Assembly (NCBI GenBank): GCA_030248225.1
Contig: JASANE010019292.1
Span: 122,957 to 186,956, forward strand
DNA length: 64,000 bases
Direction of reading: 5' to 3'
Source of the DNA: Trileptium ribeirensis
Lineage: Eukaryota; Nematoda; Enoplea; Enoplida; Thoracostomopsidae
Below the pieces are notes generated by a model. The model was not told the DNA's origin. It made no database searches and saw only the letters and a list, made by a program, of their open reading frames with translations. The position numbers and the translations under genes are program-made. Below are positions 28,301-33,770 of this stretch, piece after piece; position 1 is the first letter of the stretch; every line of letters starts with the position of its first letter.

Positions 28301-31300
28301 GGTAAGGTTATTTATGGAAAGCGATTACGAATATTATGGCACTACATTATATGTTATAAACCATAATCAGTGTGGATCAAGGACTAATTTTATTATATAA
28401 TGTTGGACTTTAATGCACTACTTTGCCAGCAACCTTATTGAGCATTGTAACTGATTTTTACAAAATGCTGAGTTTAGTCCAGGATGGCTGAAAAGTGGTC
28501 ATAACGGAAACTATGAAGGCCCGTTATTATTTATGTGAAGCCAAAAATTATTAAAGCATTTCTGAGCATAGCGTATAATGCTAATTCGAAGATTTCACCT
28601 GTTATCTCGACTCGTCATAAACTTCAGTAATAAAAATTAATATTGCAGTCGCAAAAAACTGTATCAGTCGTGAACTACAAATCAGTACTTTATGTAGTAC
28701 ATTGTGTATTCAATTAGACCAAACTAGAAATGGGTCTTTTTATGAAAATAGTATTGTTTTCATGTGAAGATTGGTATGCTTTACGCAGATACTAAGTTAG
28801 CATTGACACTGTGCCAAAAATAAAATTAAAAATGACCTTAACTATGTTCATGCACTAAACGTGTTACACCTTAGTTTTTATATCTATAGCTCCACGGATA
28901 CCTTACTAGACTATCCCCAATTAAAATTATTTTTAGTTTATGTCTGTTGTTGGGCCTGTTCTACATGTTATCGCCACAATTGTTATATCTGTAGCTATAT
29001 GAATTCTGTAGAATGCAATCTGGTGTTGTGGTGTTGTTTAAACTTAGCTAATATGCCTTCCATAAGCGTCCCCGCTATTGAAACATGGTGTCATCTTCCT
29101 GGAGCAAAAATACAAATAGATACTTGTTATGTAATGTATTTATAAGAAAAGAATCCTGCGGTTAAAAAACACCCGAAAACAATCAACTTTGAGATACTTT
29201 ACATAGACGAACCGGTTCAGAATATATGCATTTGAACAAAATTTATATTAGAATTTTTTTGGATTTTATGGATTACTGAAAATTGGCACCAAGATTTTTC
29301 GAAAAAATTTCTGAATAAATATATAATTGTATACCTTGTTCCAATCCATTAAAGAGACAATTGCATGGTGGAGAAATCAGGCAAACCGGTTCATGAGTTA
29401 ACGACTTAGGCTTAGGATAAGTTTAGGCTTATCCTTGGGCTTAGGCTTCCACATAAATGAGTATAGTATCTTTAGTGATGAACTGGTTAACAAATTTGTT
29501 ACACCATTCACCTCAACTAGTATATAGAATTATATATTTATTGAGAAAAATTCTCTTAGATTTTGGGTACCAAGGAAGGACCACCGGCGATCCAAAAAAT
29601 CGAAAAATACATATAAATATGCATGCTTTTTAACCGTCGCCACATAGAGGAGCTGAGTCGATTTTAACTAAAACTGCGGCTGTATGTTCAAAATTAACTT
29701 TTTTCGGGGTAGGGAGCCAATTTTAACGGCCTATTAAAGGCCTCTAAATTTCTGTACCAGGAAACACGTTTCTGATCAGTGATCAAAATTTACTAGGTGA
29801 CAGTACCGGATCCTAGAAAGATATATTAATGTAAATAATGTTTACGCTGTGATTTTCTCGGGTTGTTACTTTTGTAGACTTCACTATAATGCTGTGTACA
29901 TATATAAATTGATTCAATGGTATTTTAGGTATTTGTCTCTTTTCAAATATTAGTATTATCATCTTCCTTAACTCAAGCAAATTACACCTAATCTGGCTTG
30001 ACTTCTGGCTTGGTAGTGTCCTAGCAGCGCTGGGTGAAAAACAACATAGGTTTTATGACTCCATGCAGTAAACATATAATTTAATAATTCTAATGAAAAC
30101 ACAAGACACGTACATAACAATTATTCTTAAGTCAAAACCAAATTAACCGACGCTTAAAAAGTTTCGTATTTACACCGAAATATACCTATACACTAAATAT
30201 TAACAAATGTAGTACTTTTTCAGACTATTTTTGGACATATGACAATGGTTTTAAGCCTTGTGATGATTTTTCCTGTTATGGTACAGAATTAAAAAGTCTA
30301 CTGGAAACATAAAACTGGATTGTGAAACAATTAAGAGCTTGGAAATAACATTTTTCATTCACTTTGCTTTTAGTATTTAATGTTTATACTACTTAATTTC
30401 AGTTTAATATACTACTTATTACAGGATACATTATTGAACGTCGTGATACACATGGCCTTGGCTCGTGGATTCAATGCAACGACTATAATGTCCGTGATAC
30501 TGAGTTCACAGTTCCGGATGTTGTGGAATTTAGAGAATATGATTTCCGTGTAATTGCCGTAAATAAAGTCGGACGCAGTCAACCATCTGAGTATACTACG
30601 CTCAAGATCCAGGACACTGATGGTAAAGAATAATCATGTTTTAATAACAGAATTTATGCCATAGTCAGTCAATTATTACTGTTATTTGTAAACGCCAATT
30701 TCCTGCATATAACAAATTTTTTACACAATTAAACTCGTAGCTGTAAAGAAGTAAATTAGTTTTTAGAAATCCTTTTTTTCCGAACGAAACGTTTTACTTT
30801 AATGAACTGGGTATTCCAACAAAGATCTTTTTGTATTTAAATTTGATTGAACTCTTAGGTCGAATTAATCCTAGCACTGATAGTACAACACTTTATATTT
30901 TCTGTTTTAACTAAAAATTTTCGAAACCTAAATACAATTTTGAATACAATCTTGTGCTAATATATGCATCCATTAGAATATCATCAACTAGGTTACATAT
31001 ATTGTAAAGAAGGTGTAATAAATTCTTTTGCATACCTAAGACCAAATCCAATAAAACGGTTAACCAATAGTATATATATTATTAAAAGTTTGTAGAAATT
31101 TTTATTATGGATTCTAGATCCAACTAATTCTCTTTAATTATTTCCGTCATTTTTGTTGTACAAATTCTAGCCTTGCGAAGATAACTTGGTTTTTATTTTG
31201 CAGTTATGCGGCAGAAAGTTTAGCTGTTTATGTCGCTTCATTTTTAGGTTCAAAGCCTGAAATTGTTACTCCTTTAACCGATCAGCGATCGCCGTTGAAT

Positions 31301-33461
31301 AAACGTGTTGTGTTCGAATGCGAAGCGCTTGGTCGCCCAGTTCCAACAGCACGATGGTAAGTTTGGGATTTTATAACAGTTATCTTTTTTCACTATAGTA
31401 CATAACAGCCACTATTATCAAACATACATAAGGCCAGATTGTGGCACTTCCCAGCACTCTAATGTTAACTTGTGTTGGATATCGCGTGCGTGTCCGGCAT
31501 TACTGCCAAAAGTCATCGTACACAGACGCCTCCACGTTTGATGGGGGTAGCACATACCCCCAACATATTGCGGGGGATATGTCCGACCCCACGCCCGATG
31601 TCATTGCGTCATCCGCCCCGGCCCTCGAACTGGAGGAGGGAGGTCGGACAATCTACTTTAAAACGACGGAGGCCTGTTGGTAAGTGTCACACTTACTATT
31701 ATTTATTGAATAGCTGTTATGATAGCAAGACTTTTGACATGAATTTGAAAAAAATTATCTTTCATTAAGAGTTGACACGAACCTTAGATTTGGAGAAAAA
31801 TTATTTAGTTTTAAGAGTTTATATGAACCTATTTAAAAATCTGCTTAAATTTGAGAAAATTATTTTAATTAAGAATGGGTGCACACTTCAGTGTTATTTT
31901 AACTAATATTTTGAATAGTTTTGGTGACAGATACTTATACAATTACGTTATCCTGGTTTAGAAAGCATTTGTGAACCCTGCACACAGTTTTAATAAGTTG
32001 TTAGCTCTAAAGTGTTAAAAATTATTCCAATTTCGCCTACCTGTACCATATAACTAGTAATGACTAGTTTTGGTGACAGATACTTATACAATTACGTTAT
32101 CCTGGTGTAGAAAGCATTTGTGAAACCTGCACACAGTTTTAATAAGTTGTTAGCTCTAAAGTGTTAAAAATTATTCCAATTTCGCCTACCTGTACCATAT
32201 AACAAGTAATGACTCGCCTGATTACCTATAGTAACAATTTCGCTAATTACAAAACACATCGAGTCTTATATATATTTATATAATTTTTGATTTAATAACT
32301 TCACTTTATCGGTGAAATCTCTAATACTCTACTTTTAGGCTGCGTAATGGACGCGAAATTCCGGAAAGTAATCGTATCCGTTCGGAGCAAACGGGTCACA
32401 GCTACAAATTGACAATTCGCGAAGTTTGGGATATTGATCATGGCGAATATACGATCGAAGTTTCAAATTCGTATGGTGTTGCTCGATCAACTGCTAATGT
32501 TATTGTTCAAGGTAAGGAAACAGTGATATTTAACTATCAATGCTTTTTTATATTTCAGCATGGCCATTTAACTTTCGCACAGTTATTCTAATATAGCTTC
32601 TTACACAATAAAAAGTTTACTTTAGTTTTTAAATCGTTATTCTCTTCGGGACGGTATGAGATACCCCTTGAGGGTTGGTAAATCATGTAGCATACTTGCG
32701 AAAATGACCGGTTGTGGGTACGCCTCTTGTTCCCTTAGTTACCCTTTCTGCAGCTCAATGGGTCACGAGTTGGGTCACAAATTAGTACAATGAAGATAGG
32801 CACCAGCCAGCTGTATGCAGCGTAGCTTTCATTACAAAGAGCATGGCAAAACATATTTAGGCAAACTACTGTTTAAATAGTGTGTTCCTCTGTATTTATC
32901 AAAATAAAGTGTATTGATCTATTGGAAATATATTTAATCAATATTTATTCCATTAGCCGAAAGTATGTGCGAACATTTGTTAAAGTACCAGCTCCTATAG
33001 CCACCGTTCTGCGATGACCTTTATATTCTCCAAGAAATAGTTTCAATTTTTAACTATCTTTTTCTATGTTTCTTTATACTATCCTTTTTCATGTATATCT
33101 TTTTTGGTTTGTCAATTTCTTCGTTTAGCGTTATTTGCCTCTAAAAATGACACTTTTGTAAATTATTAAATTTTACCGCCAGTCATTCTTAAAGAACCAG
33201 GACATCATGCTTACCCTGTAGGCGATTTGGATCAACTCAAAATTTACTTCAGCCGAAGCTTCCCAATGCAATTCAAATTATGTCATTTTCATAAATTAAT
33301 AAATTTTAGCACCACCAGTCATTCTTAAAGAACCCGGACATCATACTTATCCTGAAGGCGATTTGGCTCGACTCAAAATATACTTCAGCGGAAGCTTCCC
33401 AATGCAATTCAAATTAACCGTCAATCGCGGAGAAGTGCCACCAGATCATCACAATATTAAG
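1247..33461 (+). CDS. Titin/twitchin-family giant sarcomeric protein, internal part of gene (26 exons)
   Basis: Gene-level entry; exons are listed separately. Twenty-six exons with GT-AG borders join in one uninterrupted frame (about 3,767 nt). Phases match at every junction, mostly phase 1 at domain borders, with phase 0 or 1 inside domains. The product is a chain of immunoglobulin I-set and fibronectin type III domains in the order Ig, FN3x3, Ig, FN3x2, Ig, FN3x3, Ig, Ig(half). FN3 domains show the conserved Trp, a D-x-GG-xPI turn, and a later L-x-EG-x-x-Y-x-FRV strand. Proteins of this family (twitchin, projectin, titin A-band) bind thick filaments in muscle. The FN3x3-Ig-Ig order is the known layout just before the FN3-kinase module of twitchin and projectin, so this should be the C-terminal third. 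The 5' end lies outside the window, and the 3' part with the kinase is not found. Family assignment is strong; twitchin rather than titin is inference from domain order. Confidence 0.9.
2529..2712 (+). CDS. Twitchin-like exon: Ig domain, C-terminal half
   Basis: Acceptor TACTTCAG, donor GTAAGC. Continues the previous exon in phase 0 with VQWLKDG (the I-set core Trp) and ends with the canonical D-S-G-N-Y-T-I-K-A-S-N F-strand. Last base G leaves phase 1, as expected at a domain border. Internally intact. Confidence 0.92.
2713..4497. other. Intron with degraded repeats and a SINE head
   Basis: No exon seen. Contains the TTCCGAACTCC repeat fragment near 2965-3030, a tRNA-like stretch at 3118-3195 and, at about 3895-4120, a C-rich then 'GGGGAAA'-rich degraded repeat. 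Confidence 0.5.
3118..3195 (+). repeat. tRNA-derived SINE head (candidate)
   Basis: The stretch has an A-box-like TGGCCCAATGAATATC, an 8-bp hairpin in the anticodon-arm position (AGCGGTTT / AAACCGCT) and a good B box (GGGTTCGATTCT). An acceptor stem is not convincing, so a SINE or tRNA pseudogene is more likely than a working tRNA. Confidence 0.45.
4498..4602 (+). CDS. Twitchin-like exon: FN3 domain 1, N-terminal half
   Basis: Acceptor ACTTTAG, donor GTAAGG; 105 nt, phase 1 on both sides. It encodes DKPSEP then the FN3 core ITCKWNAPIDNGGTEIT: conserved Trp and the P-x-D-N-GG-x-x-I turn. The second half follows at 6106. Confidence 0.92.
4603..6105. other. Intron, no recognisable feature
   Basis: AT-rich intron between the two halves of FN3 domain 1. 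A diverged direct repeat of the exon end plus intron start is visible at about 4625-4760 (AATGG-rich, GTAAGGCAAAAGACATCGCC versus GTGAAAGACACCGCC), suggesting an old local duplication. Nothing else identified. Confidence 0.45.
6106..6297 (+). CDS. Twitchin-like exon: FN3 domain 1, C-terminal half
   Basis: Acceptor TTGTTGTAG, donor GTAAAG; phase 1 on both sides. Encodes GYHLEVAPAGTQDWAKV, then LTEGKAYVFRVRAENMCGIG, the FN3 F-G strands, and ends in the linker AKDPF. Confidence 0.92.
6298..7939. other. Intron, no recognisable feature
   Basis: AT-rich intron separating FN3 domains 1 and 2. I see no exon, RNA gene or clear repeat in it. Confidence 0.4.
7940..8044 (+). CDS. Twitchin-like exon: FN3 domain 2, N-terminal half
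   Basis: Acceptor TTTTTGTAG, donor GTAATG; 105 nt, phase 1 on both sides, the same length and phase as the FN3 exons at 4498 and 28197. Encodes DAPGMPGTPEITN, then the core LKWEPPTNDGGSPIEG. Confidence 0.92.
8236..8525. mobile_element. MITE-like element with CGTTCACACTTT terminal inverted repeats
   Basis: Inverted ends: CGTTCACACTTT at 8240-8251 and AAAGTGTGAACG at 8511-8522, each flanked by GCC/GGC. Similarity extends inward imperfectly (CAAAATTT on both arms). About 290 bp with no coding capacity, so non-autonomous. It resembles the unit at 49460-49631 at its tips only. Confidence 0.6.
9213..9410 (+). CDS. Twitchin-like exon: FN3 domain 2, C-terminal half
   Basis: Acceptor ATTTTAG, donor GTAAGT; phase 1 on both sides. 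Encodes GYIVEKYVRKDDDWVAV, then LVEGDSYQFRIKAVNAAGPG, typical FN3 C'-to-G strands. Confidence 0.92.
9600..9960. repeat. Dispersed repeat (CACTTCCCAGCA family), copy 1
   Basis: Begins near 9617 with TCACTTCCCAGCAATCTAAT, matching the start of the GC-richer block at 31444 (GCACTTCCCAGCACTCTAAT). Contains a CCCCCT...AGGGGG hairpin (about 9676-9697). GC-rich compared with the surrounding intron, hence an inserted element. No coding function identified. Confidence 0.45.
10055..10795. repeat. Large imperfect inverted repeat (foldback-like element)
   Basis: The left arm (about 10055-10365) reappears as reverse complement in the right arm (about 10548-10795). Shared blocks include CCAGCCGGTATTTCGTCAAT, ACAGATAAAATTTTGGTA, TTCTTCGGAATATGGTCATG, and GGATTACTTGG.CCCTCATAA in reverse. 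The arms are interrupted by small insertions. The centre (about 10395-10530) holds TAAGCCTAAG motifs and the phrase TATATGAGACATACACTAA, also found at about 14101. The right arm includes an 18-base G run. No ORF. Confidence 0.7.
10577..10594 (+). repeat. Homopolymer run of 18 G
   Basis: Uninterrupted G run within the right arm of the inverted repeat. The left arm has only a short CCCC at the same place, so the run expanded after the arms formed. Length may be unreliable in sequencing. Confidence 0.9.
11004..11173 (+). CDS. Twitchin-like exon: FN3 domain 3, N-terminal part
   Basis: Acceptor ATATTTTAG, donor GTACGT; starts phase 1, ends phase 0. Encodes PPGAPDAPNVGKVT, core LSWRKPADTGGAPIEGYVV, then QKRKAGGEWEDC. 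The mid-domain intron lies later and in a different phase than in FN3 domains 1 and 2. Confidence 0.92.
11387..11516 (+). CDS. Twitchin-like exon: FN3 domain 3, C-terminal part
   Basis: Acceptor TTTCTTAG, donor GTGCGA (weaker than the neighbours). Continues in phase 0: DTHLVVEDLPEGEQYEFRVA, then NSAGEGQPSQPS; the final G gives phase 1. If the donor is wrong, the exon could end a few bases away, but this one alone keeps frame with the next exon. Confidence 0.87.
12055..12735. repeat. 38-bp minisatellite, about 18 units
   Basis: The landmark GCTCGCCAC recurs every 38 bp from 12083 to 12728, with one 37-bp step near 12576. The consensus unit is GCTCGCCACGCTGTAAGCGA followed by ATCAACACGGATCATAGT. 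Some units carry a variant GAAACAACACGT (12329, 12519, 12632; spaced 5 and 3 units). It lies inside the intron between FN3 domain 3 and the next Ig. Repeats are directly adjacent with no spacers. Confidence 0.95.
13155..13208 (+). CDS. Twitchin-like exon: short linker before Ig
   Basis: 54 nt, acceptor CAGTTCAG, donor GTATGT, phase 1 on both sides. Encodes about 18 Pro/Asn-rich residues (APGPEANNQPSPYTFAGY) joining FN3 domain 3 to the Ig at 13664. The alternative acceptor six bases upstream would break the frame. Being a multiple of three with equal phases, it could be skipped without frameshift. Confidence 0.75.
13664..13824 (+). CDS. Twitchin-like exon: Ig domain 2, N-terminal half
   Basis: Acceptor AAATTTAG, donor GTAAGA; phase 1 in, phase 0 out. 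Encodes DRPHIDYSALKDITVMAGEP, the usual I-set A-B strands, then GGNPKPNASFENAGNEI. The core position is Phe (ASFEN) where Trp is usual, a feature also seen in some A-band Ig domains. Confidence 0.9.
13825..15960. other. Intron with telomere-like repeat and tRNA-like stretch
   Basis: Splits Ig domain 2. Contains a repeat at about 14075-14180 with CTAAGCCTTAGCCTAAGC and the TATATGAGACATACACTAA phrase (shared with 10395-10480), and a minus-strand tRNA-like A box near 14888. The remainder is AT-rich with no coding sign. Confidence 0.5.
14810..14888 (-). repeat. tRNA-derived SINE head or tRNA relic (candidate)
   Basis: On the minus strand: ACCGTGGCCGAATGGTCTAG, then CCCGCTG, an A box and D arm very like Leu/Ser tRNAs. 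A B box is not clear. It resembles the plus-strand stretch at 20855 (ACGTGGCCAAGTGGTCTAGC), so both probably derive from one SINE family. Confidence 0.4.
15961..16084 (+). CDS. Twitchin-like exon: Ig domain 2, C-terminal half
   Basis: Acceptor TTATTCTAG, donor GTTGGC (non-consensus after GT). Phase 0 in, phase 1 out. Encodes VADGFATMTVKSAVREDTGP, then YKITLKNRLGKDFGRLNVTV, the I-set E-G strands. Confidence 0.88.
16676..16830 (+). CDS. Twitchin-like exon: FN3 domain 4, N-terminal part
   Basis: Acceptor TTCTTAAG, donor GTAATG; phase 1 in, phase 0 out. Encodes DRPSPPQGPLTPYEI, core LRWREPKDNGGAEVTNYILE, then KKDGPSGDWVK. The DRPSPP opening is the classic signature of an FN3 that follows an Ig in twitchin and titin A-band; the exon at 24148 repeats it. 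Confidence 0.92.
17230..17570. repeat. Possible degraded inverted-repeat element
   Basis: ACCTTCAAA near 17231 is mirrored by TTTGAAGGT near 17546, and TTAGCTCAAAATT, AGATCAGATTT have loose inverted counterparts near 17505-17540. An internal TGTTCACACTTTGAAATTT recalls the MITE tips at 8240. Arms are too diverged for certainty. Confidence 0.35.
17691..17838 (+). CDS. Twitchin-like exon: FN3 domain 4, C-terminal part
   Basis: Acceptor CATTTTAG, donor GTAAGT; phase 0 in, phase 1 out. Encodes VSNQIQDTHFRVKDLNEGHA, then YEFRVMAENKYGVSEP. Same length (148 nt) and phases as the exon at 24766, showing the super-repeat at exon level. Confidence 0.92.
17839..19687. other. Intron with degraded repeats
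   Basis: Between FN3 domains 4 and 5. At about 18236-18620 there is a GGGGGCGTAGCCAGGATTTT-type repeat followed by phrases such as AAAATTTTGAGG and GGGGAACC, probably an old transposon tail; GGCTATGCCACTGCCACCCC at about 19420-19439 looks like the opposite orientation of the same motif. No coding sign. Confidence 0.4.
19688..19875 (+). CDS. Twitchin-like exon: FN3 domain 5, N-terminal part
   Basis: Acceptor AATTCTAG, donor GTAACA; phase 1 in, phase 0 out. Encodes SPPGPPSKPVALETSEQAIT, core IGWDRPVDDGGAPVTGYIVE, then KREKGDTKWTKASV. Strong FN3 match. Confidence 0.93.
19876..21871. other. Intron with a tRNA-like stretch
   Basis: Splits FN3 domain 5. Apart from the tRNA-like sequence at 20855-20935 I see no exon or clear repeat. 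Confidence 0.4.
20855..20935 (+). repeat. tRNA-derived SINE head or tRNA pseudogene (candidate)
   Basis: ACGTGGCCAAGTGGTCTAGC, then GCGCTG matches a Leu/Ser-type A box and D arm closely. The B box (GGTGTTCAACTGCC) is imperfect and the acceptor stem does not pair well, so a working tRNA is unlikely. Related to the minus-strand stretch at 14888. Confidence 0.45.
21872..21986 (+). CDS. Twitchin-like exon: FN3 domain 5, C-terminal part
   Basis: Acceptor ATGTTTCAG, donor GTAAGT; phase 0 in, phase 1 out. Encodes ITNVTPHHCYEFRVCAINAA, then GPGPFSENSEEI and a YARRPP linker. Confidence 0.92.
21987..22815. other. Intron, possible cryptic exon rejected
   Basis: Between FN3 domain 5 and Ig domain 3. 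A stretch at 22309-22361 has an acceptor and a GTAAGT donor but reads into a stop in the required frame. Nothing else recognised. Confidence 0.4.
22816..22934 (+). CDS. Twitchin-like exon: Ig domain 3, N-terminal half
   Basis: Acceptor TGCTTCAG, donor GTAAAA; phase 1 in, phase 0 out. Encodes KPMIDLSMMVRDVIALAGDP, then VNLVVPFIAVPPPTAAWAK: A-B strands and the core Trp. Parallel to the exon at 13664. Confidence 0.9.
23606..23774 (+). CDS. Twitchin-like exon: Ig domain 3, C-terminal half
   Basis: Acceptor ATCCTTCAG, donor GTAAGT; phase 0 in, phase 1 out. Encodes DDRIHIETNEYTSILKN, then RGDTGTYTITLTNDLGSDSA and a final VKIV strand. Confidence 0.92.
24148..24305 (+). CDS. Twitchin-like exon: FN3 domain 6, N-terminal part
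   Basis: Acceptor TCGTTTCAG, donor GTTAAC; phase 1 in, phase 0 out. Encodes DRPSPPEGPLQVSEV, core LTWKEPKDNGGSPITNYIVE, then KMNMKNEGKWEK. Closely parallels the exon at 16676. Confidence 0.93.
24766..24913 (+). CDS. Twitchin-like exon: FN3 domain 6, C-terminal part
   Basis: Acceptor TGTTTAG, donor GTAAGT; phase 0 in, phase 1 out, 148 nt as at 17691. Encodes VSSFIRNTRYEVPDLTEGDF, then YKFRVRAENQYGISDPLEN. Confidence 0.93.
25108..25475. repeat. Diverged tandem duplication, about 190-bp unit, two copies
   Basis: AGCTTGATTCATGTGCAAGC (about 25110) is repeated as ACTTGATTCAAGTGCAACTC (about 25298). The same order of phrases follows in both (GTTTACC.TGCTGAATTT, GGTAGG.T.TAAATTTGTTC, TTTGGTGAT.TTATAG, CTGTCATGCTAG). 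An old local duplication inside an intron. Confidence 0.7.
25668..25856 (+). CDS. Twitchin-like exon: FN3 domain 7, N-terminal part
   Basis: Acceptor ATTTTTAG, donor GTATGT; phase 1 on both sides. Encodes VPDPPGEPEHFDMDTTW, core LRWDKPTSDGGSPIIGYHVE, then YKEPNAFKWTMANPYPSKDP. Confidence 0.92.
   Translation: MYQIHLESQNTLIWIPLGLNFVGTSQLVTVAVRLLVIMLNTKNRTLSNGRWQIRIHPKIRSF
26731..26844 (+). CDS. Twitchin-like exon: FN3 domain 7, C-terminal part
   Basis: Acceptor CGCTTTCAG, donor GTAAGT; phase 1 on both sides. Encodes EGLRDRGQYIFRVFAKNAAG, then LSKPSPESNILNLKPKF. Confidence 0.92.
26845..28196. other. Intron, no recognisable feature
   Basis: AT-rich, with a more GC-rich patch at about 27365-27480 that contains an open frame without recognisable domains. 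No exon fits the twitchin frame. Confidence 0.4.
28197..28301 (+). CDS. Twitchin-like exon: FN3 domain 8, N-terminal half
   Basis: Acceptor CGTTAAAG, donor GTAAGG; 105 nt, phase 1 on both sides. Encodes DVPGPPGAPNADRIGRNFVT, core LTWTKPLDDGGSKIMG. Confidence 0.92.
28302..30424. other. Intron with short telomere-like repeat patch
   Basis: Splits FN3 domain 8. At about 29405-29455 there is a run of TTAGGCTTAGG-type motifs, in part inverted, like those at 10395-10470 and 14075-14125. No exon or RNA gene seen. Confidence 0.45.
30425..30622 (+). CDS. Twitchin-like exon: FN3 domain 8, C-terminal half
   Basis: Acceptor TTATTACAG, donor GTAAAG; phase 1 on both sides, 198 nt like the exon at 9213. 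Encodes GYIIERRDTHGLGSWIQCND, then VEFREYDFRVIAVNKVGRSQ and IQDTD. Third FN3 in a row before the Ig pair. Confidence 0.93.
31248..31356 (+). CDS. Twitchin-like exon: Ig domain 4, N-terminal part
   Basis: Acceptor CATTTTTAG, donor GTAAGT; phase 1 in, phase 2 out (the core Trp codon is split by the intron). Encodes GSKPEIVTPLTDQRSPLNKR, then VVFECEALGRPVPTAR; this Ig has both the B-strand Cys and the core Trp. Confidence 0.92.
31436..31690 (+). repeat. GC-rich inserted fragment, CACTTCCCAGCA family copy 2
   Basis: Inside the intron of Ig domain 4. Starts like the repeat at 9617 (CACTTCCCAGCA.TCTAATG) and is distinctly GC-richer than its surroundings. From an ATG at 31579 it is open as MSDPTPDVIASSAPALELEE, then about 14 residues, reaching a consensus donor (TTG|GTAAGT) at 31681. 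It looks like the 5' end of a mobile-element transcript or ORF; no domain recognised. Confidence 0.45.
31917..32216. repeat. Recent tandem duplication, 149-bp unit, two copies
   Basis: TTTTGGTGACAGATACTTAT begins at 31919 and again at 32068. The following ~145 bases match with only a few differences (TGGTTTAG versus TGGTGTAG, GAACCC versus GAAACC, ACTAGTAATG versus ACAAGTAATG). High identity means a recent event. Confidence 0.9.
32339..32511 (+). CDS. Twitchin-like exon: Ig domain 4, C-terminal part
   Basis: Acceptor ACTTTTAG, donor GTAAGG; phase 2 in, phase 1 out. Completes the Trp codon, then LRNGREIPESNRIRSEQTG, LTIREVWDIDHGEYTIEVSN, SYGVARSTANVIVQ: complete I-set C-G strands. Confidence 0.93.
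32512..33178. other. Intron, no recognisable feature
   Basis: AT-rich intron between Ig domains 4 and 5; nothing recognised before the duplicated exon relic. Confidence 0.4.
33150..33299 (+). pseudogene. Relic of a tandemly duplicated twitchin exon
   Basis: A second copy of most of the exon at 33310 lies directly upstream, with part of its intron flank (TAAATTATTAAATTTTA versus ATAAATTAATAAATTTTAG). Matching peptide blocks are PPVILKEPGHH, then LKIYFS and SFPMQFKL. The acceptor AG is lost (TTTTACCGCC instead of TTTTAGCACCACC) and the copy stops after AATTCAAATTA, so the last third and donor are missing. It has no stop codon within the copied part, but without splice sites it should not be used. 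Confidence 0.8.
33310..33461 (+). CDS. Twitchin-like exon: Ig domain 5, N-terminal half; last recognised exon
   Basis: Acceptor AAATTTTAG, donor GTAAAA; phase 1 in, phase 0 out. Encodes APPVILKEPGHHTYPEGDLA, RLKIYFSGSFPMQFKLTVNR, GEVPPDHHNIK: Ig A to C' strands. The matching second half, the following FN3 and the kinase are not found downstream. The next exon-like sequence on this strand that is clearly conserved belongs to UBE2W (37514). Confidence 0.87.
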
Positions 33462-33770
33462 GTAAAATAAACTTTGAGAAAATTTTATGAATGTTTTTCA
33501 ATGTTCATTTATATATTTTCAAGCTTAAAAGGTTCCAAAATTTTCTGTGGTTTCTATTTTTCAGCCGCATTTTGTAAACGTTATTGTGCTGTCGCGGCCG
33601 GATTGGAATCGTTAATTCTGCGTAGGATTGAATCACGTTTACGATTTGGTACATAACAATGGATATAGATTTCAGACCAGATATTATAAAATAGGGTGGT
33701 TAACAAGGTCATTTCAAGTTTAGTCCGGTATAGCAACATTCATGAAACCGAAACGTTAGCGAACTCTTTC

